From an uncultured Psychroserpens sp. (GTDB taxonomy: Bacteria > Bacteroidota > Bacteroidia > Flavobacteriales > Flavobacteriaceae), in assembly GCA_947489585.1 (NCBI GenBank), contig CANLEE010000011.1:1-64000 (forward strand): 64,000 bases of DNA, written 5' to 3'. The position numbers and the translations under genes are program-made. The notes under the pieces were generated by a model. It did no database searches. It worked only from the letters and a program-made list of their open reading frames with translations, and was not told where the DNA came from. Shown here one piece after another: positions 1 to 9,891 of this stretch; positions within the stretch are counted from its first letter, which is position 1, and each line of letters starts with the position of its first letter.

Positions 1-31
1 TCTATGGAACTTACCAAACTTATCTCGCTTA

Positions 32-70
32 GCGGGTGCAAATATACAACCTCTATTTTATTACAACCAA
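32..70 (-). promoter_or_regulatory. Putative promoter firing leftward out of the window
   Basis: On the minus strand a TATATTTG -7 box (complement at 39-46) lies 21 nt downstream of a TTG -33 element (complement at 68-70). This fits the Bacteroidota pattern TTG-N19-21-TAnnTTTG. It would drive a gene lying left of the window, divergent from thrS. The gene itself is not visible. Confidence 0.5.
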
Positions 71-211
71 AACTTTTACAATCTTTTTTTAAGTTATTTT
101 TTATACTACCCAACAAACCCTATAAATGAAGCGTTTAGCCCATTATTTTTTTAAATCTATATTGAGAATTTAAGATCTTTATATATTAATAAGATTATAC
201 ATAACATATTA

Positions 212-242
212 TTGTATGTAAATATTTAAGATACTATCTTTG
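212..242 (+). promoter_or_regulatory. thrS promoter, Bacteroidota type
   Basis: TTG at 212-214 and TATCTTTG at 235-242 are separated by 20 nt, an exact match to the Bacteroidota housekeeping promoter pattern. Transcription would start near 249, giving a short leader of about 20 nt before the thrS ATG. It probably drives the thrS-infC-rpmI-rplT run. Confidence 0.6.
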
Positions 243-267
243 CCTCCTTAAATTACAGGTCACTATT

Positions 268-2211
268 ATGATAGACATTACTTTACCTGACGGTACTATT
301 AAAACTTTCGAAGAAGGCACTACTCCAATGGATGTTGCTAAAAGTATAAGTGAGGGATTTGCAAGAAATGTTATTTCAGCAAATTTCAATGACGAAACAA
401 TAGAAACTTCAACCCCATTACATCATGATGGTTCGTTAATTCTTTATACGTGGTCAAATGATGAAGGAAAAAAGGCTTTTTGGCATTCATCATCACATGT
501 ATTAGCGCAAGCGCTTGAGGAACTATATCCTAATGTAAAACTATCTATAGGACCTGCAATAGAGAATGGGTTTTATTATGATGTAGATTTTGGAGGACAT
601 TCAATTTCAGAAAACGATTTCAAGACTATAGAGAATAAAATGATTGAAATTGCCAGAGGAAAGCATGAGTTTAAGATGCGCTCTGTAACTAAAGATGAAG
701 CCTTATCATTATATAAATCTCAAGATAATGAATACAAAGTTGAATTAATTGAAAATCTTGAAGATGGAACAATAACATTCTGCGACCATTCTACATTTAC
801 AGATTTATGCCGTGGAGGGCATATTCCAAATACTGGTATTATTAAAGCTGTAAAATTGTTATCAGTTGCTGGAGCATATTGGAGAGGTGATGAAAACAAC
901 AAACAGCTAACAAGAGTTTATGGTATCTCATTTCCGAAGCAAAAAGAATTAACAGCATATTTACAACTCTTAGAAGAAGCAAAAAAACGAGACCATAGAA
1001 AACTAGGTAAAGAATTAGAATTATTCACGTTTTCACAAAAAGTAGGGCAAGGTCTTCCACTATGGTTACCAAAAGGTGCAGCTTTAAGAGAACGTCTTGA
1101 AAACTTTCTTAAAAGTGCTCAGAAAAAAGCTGGTTATGAAATGGTAGTTACACCTCATATAGCTCAAAAGGAACTCTATGTGACTTCAGGGCATTTTGCA
1201 AAATATGGAGAAGACAGTTTTCAACCTATAAATACACCAAATGAAGGCGAAGAATTTTTATTAAAACCAATGAATTGTCCACATCATTGCGAAATATATA
1301 ACACCAGGCCTTTTTCATATAGAGAGTTACCTAAACGATATGCGGAATTTGGAACAGTATATAGATATGAACAAAGCGGTGAATTACATGGCTTGACGAG
1401 AGTAAGAGGTTTCACTCAAGATGATGCACATATTTTTTGTACACCAGATCAATTAGATAAAGAATTTAAAGACGTTATAGATTTAGTACTATATGTATTT
1501 GGATCTTTAGGTTTTGAGAATTTTAAAGCTCAAGTCTCATTAAGAGATCCTGACAATCCAGAAAAATACATTGGTAGTGATGAAAATTGGAAAAAAGCAG
1601 AAGACGCTATCCTTAATGCTGCAATAGATAAAGGCTTAGATTATGTTGTTGAAACTGGAGAAGCTGCTTTTTATGGTCCAAAATTAGACTTCATGGTGAA
1701 AGATGCATTAGGAAGAAATTGGCAACTTGGAACAATTCAAGTTGATTATAATTTACCTGAACGTTTTGATCTCACTTATAAAGGCAGTGATAATGAGCTG
1801 CACAGACCTGTCATGATACACCGTGCACCTTTTGGAAGTATGGAGCGTTTCATCGCAATTTTATTAGAACATACGGGTGGTAATTTCCCTTTATGGTTAA
1901 TGCCAGAACAGGTAATTGTACTCTCATTAAGTGAGAAATATGAAAAATACGCCGAAAAAGTTTTAAATTTGCTAGAAAATAACGAAATTCGCGCCCTCGC
2001 AGATAATAGAAATGAGACCATCGGTAAGAAAATCCGTGAAGCTGAAATGAATAAAATACCATTCATGATTATCATTGGCGAGAATGAGGAAAAGGAAAAT
2101 AAGATTTCTGTTCGACAACATGGCGGTGAAGATTTAGGCATGATTAGTGTAGAAGAATTTTCAGAAATTATTGAAAAAGAAGTCAATAAGACATTAAAAA
2201 CATTTAAATAA
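268..2211 (+). CDS. thrS: Threonyl-tRNA synthetase
   Basis: Cytoplasmic class II synthetase that charges tRNA-Thr with threonine. At 647 residues it is full length. It has an N-terminal TGS domain (about residues 1-60), an editing domain with the HSSSH metal-type motif at residues 73-77, and a catalytic core. The core contains the zinc-binding [10 protein letters not shown] segment, class II motif 2 (around [11 protein letters not shown]) and motif 3 ([11 protein letters not shown]). A C-terminal anticodon-binding domain follows. It is followed within 30 nt by infC, rpmI and rplT, the classic translation cluster. The ATG at 268 follows a good promoter, and nothing upstream in frame competes. 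Confidence 0.98.
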   Translation: MIDITLPDGTIKTFEEGTTPMDVAKSISEGFARNVISANFNDETIETSTPLHHDGSLILYTWSNDEGKKAFWHSSSHVLAQALEELYPNVKLSIGPAIENGFYYDVDFGGHSISENDFKTIENKMIEIARGKHEFKMRSVTKDEALSLYKSQDNEYKVELIENLEDGTITFCDHSTFTDLCRGGHIPNTGIIKAVKLLSVAGAYWRGDENNKQLTRVYGISFPKQKELTAYLQLLEEAKKRDHRKLGKELELFTFSQKVGQGLPLWLPKGAALRERLENFLKSAQKKAGYEMVVTPHIAQKELYVTSGHFAKYGEDSFQPINTPNEGEEFLLKPMNCPHHCEIYNTRPFSYRELPKRYAEFGTVYRYEQSGELHGLTRVRGFTQDDAHIFCTPDQLDKEFKDVIDLVLYVFGSLGFENFKAQVSLRDPDNPEKYIGSDENWKKAEDAILNAAIDKGLDYVVETGEAAFYGPKLDFMVKDALGRNWQLGTIQVDYNLPERFDLTYKGSDNELHRPVMIHRAPFGSMERFIAILLEHTGGNFPLWLMPEQVIVLSLSEKYEKYAEKVLNLLENNEIRALADNRNETIGKKIREAEMNKIPFMIIIGENEEKENKISVRQHGGEDLGMISVEEFSEIIEKEVNKTLKTFK

Positions 2212-2238
2212 ATTAAGTTTAATTAAAATATATAAGCC

Positions 2239-2790
2239 ATAGCAATACGTAGAAGACACAACTCTAAGCGAGTAGTAAAAGAAGATCAACATAAAATTAA
2301 CTCTAAAATTAGAGCCGAGAAGGTAAGACTTGTTGGTGATAATGTAGAGATTGGTATTTATGCAACAAAAGACGCATTAACCATTGCAGATGAGCAAGGG
2401 TTAGATCTTGTTGAAATTTCACCAAAAGCTGATCCTCCTGTATGCAAGGTTATGGATTATAAGAAGTTTCTTTATGAACAAAAGAAACGTGATAAAGCTC
2501 TAAAATCTAAAGCAACTAAGGTAACCATCAAAGAAATTCGTTTTGGACCACAAACCGATGATCATGATTACCAGTTTAAAAAGAAACATGCCGAAAAGTT
2601 TCTTAAAGATGGAGCTAAATTGAAAGCCTTTGTGTTTTTTAAAGGACGTTCAATTATATTTAAAGAACAAGGTCAAATCTTATTATTAAGATTAGCTCAA
2701 GATCTTGAAGAATTAGGTAAAGTTGAGCAAATGCCTCGATTAGAAGGTAAGCGTATGACGATGTTCATCGCACCAAAGAAAGTAAAATAA
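2239..2790 (+). CDS. infC: Translation initiation factor IF-3 with an AUA start codon
   Basis: IF-3 binds the 30S subunit, blocks premature 50S joining and proofreads the start codon. The frame that ends at 2790 is open upstream of its first ATG (2452) back to a TAA at 2233-2235. The translation of that upstream part is clearly the IF-3 N-terminal domain: Ile/Met-Ala-Ile-Arg-Arg-Arg, then [17 protein letters not shown], and later [19 protein letters not shown]. Homologues begin MAIRRR, so the start is the ATA at 2239-2241, giving 183 residues. A start at 2452 would delete the whole N domain. A non-AUG start fits the known IF-3 autoregulation, in which IF-3 discriminates against its own unusual start codon. 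Confidence 0.9.
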   Translation: MAIRRRHNSKRVVKEDQHKINSKIRAEKVRLVGDNVEIGIYATKDALTIADEQGLDLVEISPKADPPVCKVMDYKKFLYEQKKRDKALKSKATKVTIKEIRFGPQTDDHDYQFKKKHAEKFLKDGAKLKAFVFFKGRSIIFKEQGQILLLRLAQDLEELGKVEQMPRLEGKRMTMFIAPKKVK

Positions 2791-2844
2791 GCTGAAAAGT
2801 TCAGCGTGAAGATAATAAGCGAAACGTAAATAAAACAGGAGATA

Positions 2845-3042
2845 ATGCCTAAAATGAAAACTAAATCAAGTGCTAAGAAACGTTTTAAACTAACTGGCAC
2901 TGGTAAGATTAAAAGAAAGCATGCTTTTAAGAGTCATATTTTGACAAAAAAATCTAAAAAGCGTAAGCTAGCTTTGACTCATGACACTTTGGTACACAAA
3001 GCAGATGAGAACAATATTAAAACAATGTTACGTTTAAAGTAA
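2845..3042 (+). CDS. rpmI: 50S ribosomal protein L35
   Basis: Small basic protein of the large ribosomal subunit, 65 residues, the usual length. It begins [20 protein letters not shown], which is the family signature. It sits 54 nt after infC and 104 nt before rplT, in the conserved infC-rpmI-rplT order, and is surely co-transcribed with them. Confidence 0.97.
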   Translation: MPKMKTKSSAKKRFKLTGTGKIKRKHAFKSHILTKKSKKRKLALTHDTLVHKADENNIKTMLRLK

Positions 3043-3083
3043 TCGTGTTTTAATCGGTTAAAACAAATTATAAACCCTGGAGT

Positions 3084-3125
3084 TAGGCAAAATAATTTAG
3101 CAAGTATCGAAATATCGATCGCCTA
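3084..3125 (+). promoter_or_regulatory. Possible small RNA structure upstream of rplT
   Basis: In the rpmI-rplT gap, TAGGC (3084-3088) pairs with GCCTA (3121-3125) and encloses a 5-bp hairpin ATCGA/TCGAT (3106-3110 with 3115-3119). L20 represses its own operon in several bacteria by binding leader RNA, so this could be such a site. The pairing is short and may be chance. Confidence 0.25.
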
Positions 3126-3146
3126 CTACAAAAAACAATTTAAGAA

Positions 3147-3491
3147 ATGCCAAGATCAGTAAATTCAGTAGCGAAAAGAGCCAGAAGAAAAAAGGTTCTT
3201 AAGCAAGCAAAAGGTTACTTTGGAAGACGTAAAAACGTTTGGACAGTAGCAAAAAATGCGGTTGACAAAGCGATGCAATATTCGTATAGAGACCGTCGAG
3301 TAAAAAAGAGAACATTCCGTTCATTATGGATTATGCGTATTAACGCAGGAGCTAGACAGCATGGAATGAGCTATTCAAAATTTATGGGGAAACTTAAAGC
3401 TAATAACATCGAATTGAACCGTAAAGTTCTTGCAGATTTAGCAATGAATAACCCTGAAGCTTTTGAAGCAATAGTAAACAAAGTAAAGTAA
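3147..3491 (+). CDS. rplT: 50S ribosomal protein L20
   Basis: 114-residue basic 23S rRNA-binding protein needed early in large-subunit assembly. The sequence has the family start [20 protein letters not shown] and the conserved segment [17 protein letters not shown]. It is the last gene of the thrS cluster and is followed by a strong hairpin terminator at 3527-3557. Confidence 0.98.
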   Translation: MPRSVNSVAKRARRKKVLKQAKGYFGRRKNVWTVAKNAVDKAMQYSYRDRRVKKRTFRSLWIMRINAGARQHGMSYSKFMGKLKANNIELNRKVLADLAMNNPEAFEAIVNKVK

Positions 3492-3526
3492 GGCAATCGC
3501 CTAAACTATAACAACAATTCGCTTAT

Positions 3527-3557
3527 AAAACCGATTCAGAAATGAATCGGTTTTTTT
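3527..3557 (+). terminator. Terminator after rplT
   Basis: Stem AAACCGATTCA pairs with TGAATCGGTTT around a GAAA loop and is followed by a T run to 3557. This is a strong intrinsic terminator closing the thrS-infC-rpmI-rplT unit. Confidence 0.85.
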
Positions 3558-3654
3558 ATGTTATAACTTTTCTAGTTGAGTAGGTTTTGGTTAAGTATAT
3601 TAACATTTAAATTTCATTTTTTTAGTAACTTACAAGACAATTAAAACTAATCAA

Positions 3655-6600
3655 ATGAAATACACTCAACTCATCACAACCCTCATTCTATTACTTACTT
3701 TTAACACCTACGCCCAAGACAAAGAAAAAACTTGGGATGTTTCTAATCCAGAAGGCGATTGGGACTTCAAAGAACTTAAACTATCTACAGATGAAGGTAC
3801 ATGGATGAATCTAGATGTGAGTCCTGATGGCAAATCTATTGTTTTCGATTTATTGGGTGACATCTATTCTCTAGATATTAATGGAGGAAAAGCCAAACTT
3901 TTAAGAGAAGGACTTCCATTCGAAATTCAACCGCGTTTTAGCCCAGATGGAAAACAGATATCATTCACAAGTGATGCTGGTGGTGGTGATAATATTTGGA
4001 TTATGAATAGTGATGGTTCAGATGCCAAACAAGTTACTAAAGAAAGTTTTAGGTTACTAAATAATGCTATTTGGACTCCAGATGGAAACTATTTAATCGC
4101 AAGAAAACATTTTACTTCAGGTCGTTCATTAGGCGCTGGCGAAATGTGGATGTATCACAAAACTGGTGGAAGCGGTATTCAACTTACTAAAAAGAAAAAT
4201 GACCAACAAGATGTAAACGAACCAACATTATCACCAGATGGAAAGTACCTCTATTATAGTGAAGATGTATATCCTGGAGGATTTTTTCAATACAATAAAG
4301 ACCCTAACAGTCAAATCTATGCGATTAATCGTTATGATATGGAAACTGGAAAAACCATTAGAGTTACTGGTGGTCCAGGTGGTGCAGCTCGACCTCAAAT
4401 TTCAAGAGACGGAAAGAAGCTTGCTTTTGTAAAACGTGTTCGCACTAAGACTGTATTATATATTCATGATTTAGAAACTGGTGAAGAATGGCCAATCTAT
4501 GACCAACTTAATAAAGACCAACAGGAAGCATGGGCGATTTTTGGTGTTTATACTAATTTTAATTGGATGCCTAATAATGAAGATATTGTGATTTGGTCTG
4601 GAGGAAAAATAATCAAGATTAACAGTAATTCACTTCAAGTTTCAGAGATACCATTTGAAGCTAATGCAACAATTAAAATTGCTAAAGCTATTGAGGTTGA
4701 CACACCTGTGGCTCCTGATACATTTGATGTTAAAGTGATTAGACATGCAGTGACATCTCCTGACGGAAAATCAGTAGTATTTAATGCATTAGGGTATTTA
4801 CATATACAAAAATTACCTAATGGAACTGCCAAACGACTAACAACTGGAACAGATTTCGAATTTGAACCTGCTTTCTCTCCTGACGGAATGACAATTACTT
4901 ACGTTACTTGGAATGACAAGAACTTAGGTGCTATATATTCGGTACCAACATCTGGCGGAACACCAACAAAACTATCTTCGGAAAAAGGCATTTACAGAAA
5001 CCCTTCGTATGCACACAATGGAAAACATATTGTATATCGTAAAGAAGGCGGCAATAATGAACAAGGACGAACTTTCACTAAAAACACTGGATTATATCTT
5101 ATAAATGCAAATGGTTCTAATCCAAAACGTGTGACAAAAGAAGGAGATTATCCAATGTTTAATGCTGATGATTCAAGAATTATCTACCAAAAAGGCGGTC
5201 AATTTTTTGGTGCATTGACTAAAGAATTAAAAAGTGTTGATCGTAATGGTTTTGACGAACGCATTCATGTAAAATCTAAACACGGAAATCGCTTAGTGCC
5301 AAGTCCTGATGGAAACTGGATAGCCTTTATACATTTACATAAAGTATATATGGCTCCAATGCCTAAAGCTGGTCAAACTTTAGACTTAACAGATAAATCA
5401 AAATTTGTTCCTGTAACTAAACTTTCTAAAGATGCTGGTATCAATTTACATTGGTCAAAAGACAGCAAAATGATACATTGGACATTAGGAAATCAATACT
5501 ATTCAGCAGCTATTTCCGATGACACCAAACTTGTTGAAACAGGAACGAAGATAAACTTAGAAGCTAAGACTGATAAGCCTGAAGGTAGAATTGCTTTAAA
5601 AGGCGCTCGAATTATTACTATGGAAGGTGATGAAGTTATTGAAAATGGTACTATAATCATTAATAACAATGTCATAGAAGCTATTGGTAATGCTTCTGAG
5701 TTATCAATTCCTTCAAATTCAAAAACATATGATGTCACTGGAAAAACGATTATGCCAGGAATTGTTGATGCTCATGCGCATATTGGAGGTTTTCGATATG
5801 GTCTAACAACACAAAAGCATTGGCAATTTTATGCTAATCTAGCATTTGGTGTAACGACCGCTCATGATCCTTCAGCAAATTCAGAAACTGTTTTTGCACT
5901 TTCCGAATTACAAAAAAATGGAACACTCGTTGGTCCTCGTCTCTACTCTACTGGTTTTATCCTTTATGGCGCTGATGGTGATTTTAAAGCGGTAATCAAT
6001 AACCTTGAAGATGCGCGTTCATCTATTAGAAGAACAAAAGCTTTTGGAGCACTATCGGTTAAAAGTTATAATCAACCACGACGTGAGCAAAGACAACAAG
6101 TATTACAAGCTGCTCGCGAAGAAGGAATCTTTGTTGTTCCTGAAGGTGGCTCGACTTTTTACCATAATATCACCATGGTCATGGATGGTCATACAGGTGT
6201 AGAGCATAATATCCCTGTAGCTCCAGTTTATAAAGATGTATTAGAACTTTGGGGCAATAGTAATGTAGGTTATACACCTACACTTATTGTAAATTATGGC
6301 GGAATGAATGGTGAGATGTATTGGTATCAAAATACTAACGTTTGGGAGAATGAAAAACTTTTAAAATATACACCTCGAAGCATTATAGATGCACGCTCAA
6401 GACATCGTATTATGATTCCTGATGAGGAATATGAAAACGGACATATACTGGTATCAAAAACCTGTAAAGCATTGAGTGATGCTGGTGTAAAAGTAAATCT
6501 TGGTGCTCATGGTCAACTTCAAGGTTTGGGTGCCCATTGGGAATTATGGCTATTACAACAAGGCGGAATGTCTAATCATGAAGCACTAAAAGCTGCAACG

Positions 6601-6906
6601 ATAAATGGTGCAAATTATATTGGAGCTGGCAATGATGTAGGTTCACTTAAAAAAGGCAAACTAGCAGATTTAATTGTTATGGATAAAAACCCTCTTGAGG
6701 ATATCCGAAATTCTGAAAGCATTATTTATACGATGATTAATGGTCGTATGTATGATACAGAAACTATGAATGAAGTAGGAAATGAACCTAAAGAACGTTC
6801 AAAGTTCTATTGGGAAAACTCAAAATACAACCAAGCATTTCCTTGGCATGAAGAGACACAAAGTTTCACCCGAGGTGCATGTGGTTGTCATGTAGGATCT
6901 CACTAA
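3655..6906 (+). CDS. Secreted WD40-like propeller plus amidohydrolase protein
   Basis: Large 1083-residue protein with a signal peptide (MKYTQLITTLILLL...YAQ). Residues from about 50 to 620 carry repeated PDGK/SPDGK blades typical of TolB/PD40-type beta-propellers. From about residue 650 there is an amidohydrolase domain of the TIM-barrel superfamily, with a urease-like beta segment and the metal-binding HxH motif in GIVDAHAHIGG. It probably hydrolyses a C-N or related bond in the periplasm or outside the cell. The substrate is unknown, and a role in peptide or nucleotide-derivative hydrolysis would be a guess. It ends with an unusual Cys/His-rich tail (CGCHVGSH). It appears monocistronic, bracketed by terminators. 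Confidence 0.85.
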   Translation: MKYTQLITTLILLLTFNTYAQDKEKTWDVSNPEGDWDFKELKLSTDEGTWMNLDVSPDGKSIVFDLLGDIYSLDINGGKAKLLREGLPFEIQPRFSPDGKQISFTSDAGGGDNIWIMNSDGSDAKQVTKESFRLLNNAIWTPDGNYLIARKHFTSGRSLGAGEMWMYHKTGGSGIQLTKKKNDQQDVNEPTLSPDGKYLYYSEDVYPGGFFQYNKDPNSQIYAINRYDMETGKTIRVTGGPGGAARPQISRDGKKLAFVKRVRTKTVLYIHDLETGEEWPIYDQLNKDQQEAWAIFGVYTNFNWMPNNEDIVIWSGGKIIKINSNSLQVSEIPFEANATIKIAKAIEVDTPVAPDTFDVKVIRHAVTSPDGKSVVFNALGYLHIQKLPNGTAKRLTTGTDFEFEPAFSPDGMTITYVTWNDKNLGAIYSVPTSGGTPTKLSSEKGIYRNPSYAHNGKHIVYRKEGGNNEQGRTFTKNTGLYLINANGSNPKRVTKEGDYPMFNADDSRIIYQKGGQFFGALTKELKSVDRNGFDERIHVKSKHGNRLVPSPDGNWIAFIHLHKVYMAPMPKAGQTLDLTDKSKFVPVTKLSKDAGINLHWSKDSKMIHWTLGNQYYSAAISDDTKLVETGTKINLEAKTDKPEGRIALKGARIITMEGDEVIENGTIIINNNVIEAIGNASELSIPSNSKTYDVTGKTIMPGIVDAHAHIGGFRYGLTTQKHWQFYANLAFGVTTAHDPSANSETVFALSELQKNGTLVGPRLYSTGFILYGADGDFKAVINNLEDARSSIRRTKAFGALSVKSYNQPRREQRQQVLQAAREEGIFVVPEGGSTFYHNITMVMDGHTGVEHNIPVAPVYKDVLELWGNSNVGYTPTLIVNYGGMNGEMYWYQNTNVWENEKLLKYTPRSIIDARSRHRIMIPDEEYENGHILVSKTCKALSDAGVKVNLGAHGQLQGLGAHWELWLLQQGGMSNHEALKAATINGANYIGAGNDVGSLKKGKLADLIVMDKNPLEDIRNSESIIYTMINGRMYDTETMNEVGNEPKERSKFYWENSKYNQAFPWHEETQSFTRGACGCHVGSH

Positions 6907-6911
6907 AACAA

Positions 6912-6949
6912 TAAAAAAAAACCGGTTCAAATTTGAATCGGTTTTTTTT
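6912..6949. terminator. Bidirectional terminator between convergent genes
   Basis: AACCG...TTCAAATTTGAA...CGGTT forms a near-perfect stem flanked by an A run on the left and a T run on the right. It can stop both the plus-strand amidohydrolase transcript and the minus-strand cyclase transcript, whose stop codon lies inside it. Confidence 0.8.
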
Positions 6950-8027
6950 ATTGGATATGAATCGCAGAAATAGTTATAATTTCCTGTTTTCCTTTAAGCT
7001 GAACATCTCCTATAGCATTAGAAGTATAGATTGACTTTAAGTCAATATCTTCTAGTAATCTATTCGATATTAATACATTTTCATTATACTTATTACACTC
7101 ACTTTGAATTCTTGCAGTAGTATTTATAACATCGCCATGGTAAGCAATTTCCTTTTTTATAGTTCCAACTTCAGCGACCATAATATCTCCGCCGTGCAAT
7201 CCAGCTTTAAAAAACGGATTTAAACCATATGTTTTTTGATAATAGTTTGCACGCTTTTGCAATTCCTTCAGAAATGCAAAATACAAATCAATACATTTAT
7301 TTTTTTTAATGCCCTTTTTATATAACCAACTAATTACAGCTTCATCGCCTACATATTGATAGACTTCAGCATCGTAGTTTGCAAGCACTTTATTTAAATC
7401 AAAAAAACAATCTTGAATAAATTGACTATACTTTTTATGGCCTAGTTGTTCTGCAATAGCTGTTGAATCTTTCAAATCTAAAAACATAAGAATCCGTTTT
7501 TCTTCTTTAGGCTTCCTATACGTGCCTATTAATGTTTTAATAAAAACACCAGAACCTAATTTATCATTGGCAATTTTTATAAAGGAAAACACCAATGAGG
7601 TTAATAAAAAAAATGCTGTAGAAAGCCAGAATAATTTATCTGTTCGCCACCAACCTCTATCATTAGATAAATCTATATCCATTTGTTCTTCAACAAGAAT
7701 TGTGATAAAACTTAATGAAATAATAAGCATTGTCAAATAGATAATAGATTTGAGAGCTATTGATAATATCGAATTGAACTTTTGCGAAATATACGTTTCA
7801 AAAATAAACTCAATAATGGCATAAAAGACACCTATAATTAGACCTAAGATAAGGCCAAATCCAAGCCATTCAGTAAAGGGGATAACATTCTTTGGATTAA
7901 CATATGATAAGCCCTGCTCTTCGCCATAGCCTATAAAACGGATGCATATAAAAAATGAACATGCAAAAACCCAGAATGCAACTGTAAACACTAAAAGTTT
8001 TAGAAACTTTAGAAAATTATGCTTCAA
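6948..8027 (-). CDS. Membrane-anchored class III adenylate/guanylate cyclase
   Basis: 359 residues. Four hydrophobic segments (about 10-30, 52-75, 86-111, 131-150) precede a cytosolic class III nucleotide cyclase domain from about residue 175. Key positions are present: metal aspartates in FLDLKDST (Asp184) and VGDEA (Asp228), and the transition-state pair Asn302/Arg306 in GDVINTTARIQ. It should therefore be catalytically competent and make cAMP or possibly cGMP. The membrane part resembles no sensor I can name. A Crp/Fnr-type regulator lies at 29.5 kb but is not linked to it. Single gene, ending in a shared terminator. Confidence 0.88.
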   Translation of the reverse strand: MKHNFLKFLKLLVFTVAFWVFACSFFICIRFIGYGEEQGLSYVNPKNVIPFTEWLGFGLILGLIIGVFYAIIEFIFETYISQKFNSILSIALKSIIYLTMLIISLSFITILVEEQMDIDLSNDRGWWRTDKLFWLSTAFFLLTSLVFSFIKIANDKLGSGVFIKTLIGTYRKPKEEKRILMFLDLKDSTAIAEQLGHKKYSQFIQDCFFDLNKVLANYDAEVYQYVGDEAVISWLYKKGIKKNKCIDLYFAFLKELQKRANYYQKTYGLNPFFKAGLHGGDIMVAEVGTIKKEIAYHGDVINTTARIQSECNKYNENVLISNRLLEDIDLKSIYTSNAIGDVQLKGKQEIITISAIHIQ

Positions 8028-8103
8028 ATTATAGAGGTTTTAACTTATATGACTAACTACTTTTTAGAAGCCACTGCATTAGACATTAGCATCAATAAAT
8101 TTA

Positions 8104-8137
8104 AATAAAAAAAGCCATTTAAAAGTTTAAATGGCTT
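8104..8137 (-). terminator. Terminator after the small lipoprotein gene
   Basis: On the minus strand AAGCCATTTAAA pairs with TTTAAATGGCTT and is followed by a T run (complement at 8104-8111). It ends the transcript of the 8161-8463 gene. Confidence 0.75.
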
Positions 8138-8160
8138 GAATAAAATATTTAAATGCGTTT

Positions 8161-8463
8161 TTAATTGTTACTTTGATTATCAGAGACTTCACAATCTCCC
8201 AGTCCATCTATTATTGTTTGAATAGTACCTGTAGAATCACCACAAGCAGAAATTTGTTGTTCTAAAGTGACTTTATAAGCATTACATAAAGCTTCATAAT
8301 CATTCTCATCGCCATTTGTTAAATTCGCCAAGGCCATAGCTGTATTTTGGGTTGCTTCTGAACAAGACAATCCATCATCGTCGCTTCCTCCATCATCATC
8401 ACTACTATTACATGACACATATACTAATGTCATGCAACAAATTAAAATTACTAATTTTTTCAT
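8161..8463 (-). CDS. Small Asp-rich lipoprotein of unknown function
   Basis: 100 residues. It has a lipoprotein signal with the Cys in VYVSCNSSDDDGG, followed by a Ser/Asp/Gly linker typical of Bacteroidota surface or outer-membrane lipoproteins. The rest is a short helical-looking region with three further cysteines (SCSEAT, EALCNAY, ISACGDS) and a final GDCEVS. These could form disulfides. No family recognised. It has its own terminator downstream and may be a single gene. Confidence 0.7.
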   Translation of the reverse strand: MKKLVILICCMTLVYVSCNSSDDDGGSDDDGLSCSEATQNTAMALANLTNGDENDYEALCNAYKVTLEQQISACGDSTGTIQTIIDGLGDCEVSDNQSNN

Positions 8464-8514
8464 ACTTGAGTTTTAAATTTATTAGATTAAATATATACTA
8501 AAAATAGAATATAA

Positions 8515-9774
8515 TTATGTTTTTTGTTTCTTCTTTTTTGCAGCTGGAAATAATACATTATTAAGTATCAATCGATATCCTGGCGATGTTGGGTGCAGAT
8601 CTAACTCTGTTTTTGGATCACCAACTTTGTGCGTATAATCTTCTGGATCATGTCCTCCATAAAATGTAAAAAATCCTTTTCCTTTTATACCATGAATATA
8701 TTTAGCTTCCCCATTAGTTTTATTTTCTCCCATTACCAATACATTTGATTTTATTTCTTCACGTGTAAATGAGGTTGTTTGGCCCATAAATCCTTTGACC
8801 AAGGCCGTATGGTTTTGGCAAAGCATCGACGGAATTGGATCCCATTTTGCCGAAAAATCCATGAGTGTAAAATAATCAGTAGTCTTTGGGATACGACGCT
8901 TTCGAGTCATATCTATAGATGAAAACTCATAGACATTAGGGCTACGTTCTAATAAATAATCTTTAAACGCAAAGGTTCTACTAAAGTCAATCTTATTTTG
9001 GTAACCAGCATCACTTCCATCGCCATCAAACATAGGCTCACAAATATCAACACCATCAGCAGATAATGCGATATCAAAACTATCTGTTGCACTGCACATA
9101 GCAAACATAAAACCACCTCCAATCACATAATCTCTTATTTTTTTTGCAACTGCTAATTTTTCTTCGGAAACCTTAGAATAACCTAAACTTGCTGCTAATT
9201 CTTCAGCTTCTCTTTTTTCTTGAATATACCAAGATGCCGAACGATAAGCTCTATAAAATTTACCGTATTGTCCCGTAAAATCTTCGTGATGTAAATGCAA
9301 CCAATCAAATAATAATAAGGCGTCATTTAAAACTTCCTCGTCATAAACAGTCTCATATGGAATTTCAGCATAGGTCAACACCATAGTTACTGCATCGTCC
9401 CAAGGTTGCAATCCTTTTGGTGAATACACTGCAATTTTTGGAGCTTTTTCGAGAACAACTGCTTCCATATTTTGTGAAGGGCTAGCTATCATTTCTAGAA
9501 TTTCTTCAGCTTTAGCGTTAGATATCACTTCAAAACTCACGCCTCTAATTTGACATTCTCGCTGAATTTCTTCTGAATCTGGCAATAGAAAAGAACCGCC
9601 TTTGTAGTTAAGCAACCATTTTACCTTTAACTGTTTTTCAAGTGTCCAATAGGTTACACCGTAAGCTTTAAGATGGTTGTCTTGTCCTTCAGCATCCATA
9701 GGAATCAATATGTACGAGGCATACGATTGTATAGATACAAGAAATAGCACTAATAAAATGATTGTCTTTTTCAT
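8515..9774 (-). CDS. Conserved periplasmic protein often labelled asparagine synthetase B
   Basis: 419 residues with a cleavable signal peptide (MKKTIILLVLFLVSIQSYAS). Very similar proteins occur across Flavobacteriaceae and are commonly named 'asparagine synthetase B'. I see no glutaminase Cys2 start and no ATP-pyrophosphatase SGGxDS motif, so that name is not supported. Segments such as IAVYSPKGLQPWDDAVTMVL, VIGGGFMFAMCSATDS and FTFYGGHDPEDY suggest a class I glutamine-amidotransferase-like or ThuA-like flavodoxin fold. The cysteine in FAMCSATD is a possible nucleophile. The C terminus is Lys-rich. Function unknown. Confidence 0.75.
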   Translation of the reverse strand: MKKTIILLVLFLVSIQSYASYILIPMDAEGQDNHLKAYGVTYWTLEKQLKVKWLLNYKGGSFLLPDSEEIQRECQIRGVSFEVISNAKAEEILEMIASPSQNMEAVVLEKAPKIAVYSPKGLQPWDDAVTMVLTYAEIPYETVYDEEVLNDALLLFDWLHLHHEDFTGQYGKFYRAYRSASWYIQEKREAEELAASLGYSKVSEEKLAVAKKIRDYVIGGGFMFAMCSATDSFDIALSADGVDICEPMFDGDGSDAGYQNKIDFSRTFAFKDYLLERSPNVYEFSSIDMTRKRRIPKTTDYFTLMDFSAKWDPIPSMLCQNHTALVKGFMGQTTSFTREEIKSNVLVMGENKTNGEAKYIHGIKGKGFFTFYGGHDPEDYTHKVGDPKTELDLHPTSPGYRLILNNVLFPAAKKKKQKT

Positions 9775-9891
9775 TGGTAATCTTTCATTTTTACAATTGA
9801 AATATACTCAAAAATTATTCCTAAGGTAACCGCTTTAATATAGTTTTAGGTATTTTTTAGTTGAAATACACTAAAATCTGGAAAACAGCAA

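Noticed and set aside
1776..2186. Minus-strand open frames over thrS
   Set aside because: They are shadows of a well-conserved gene, lack recognisable domains and have no start context.
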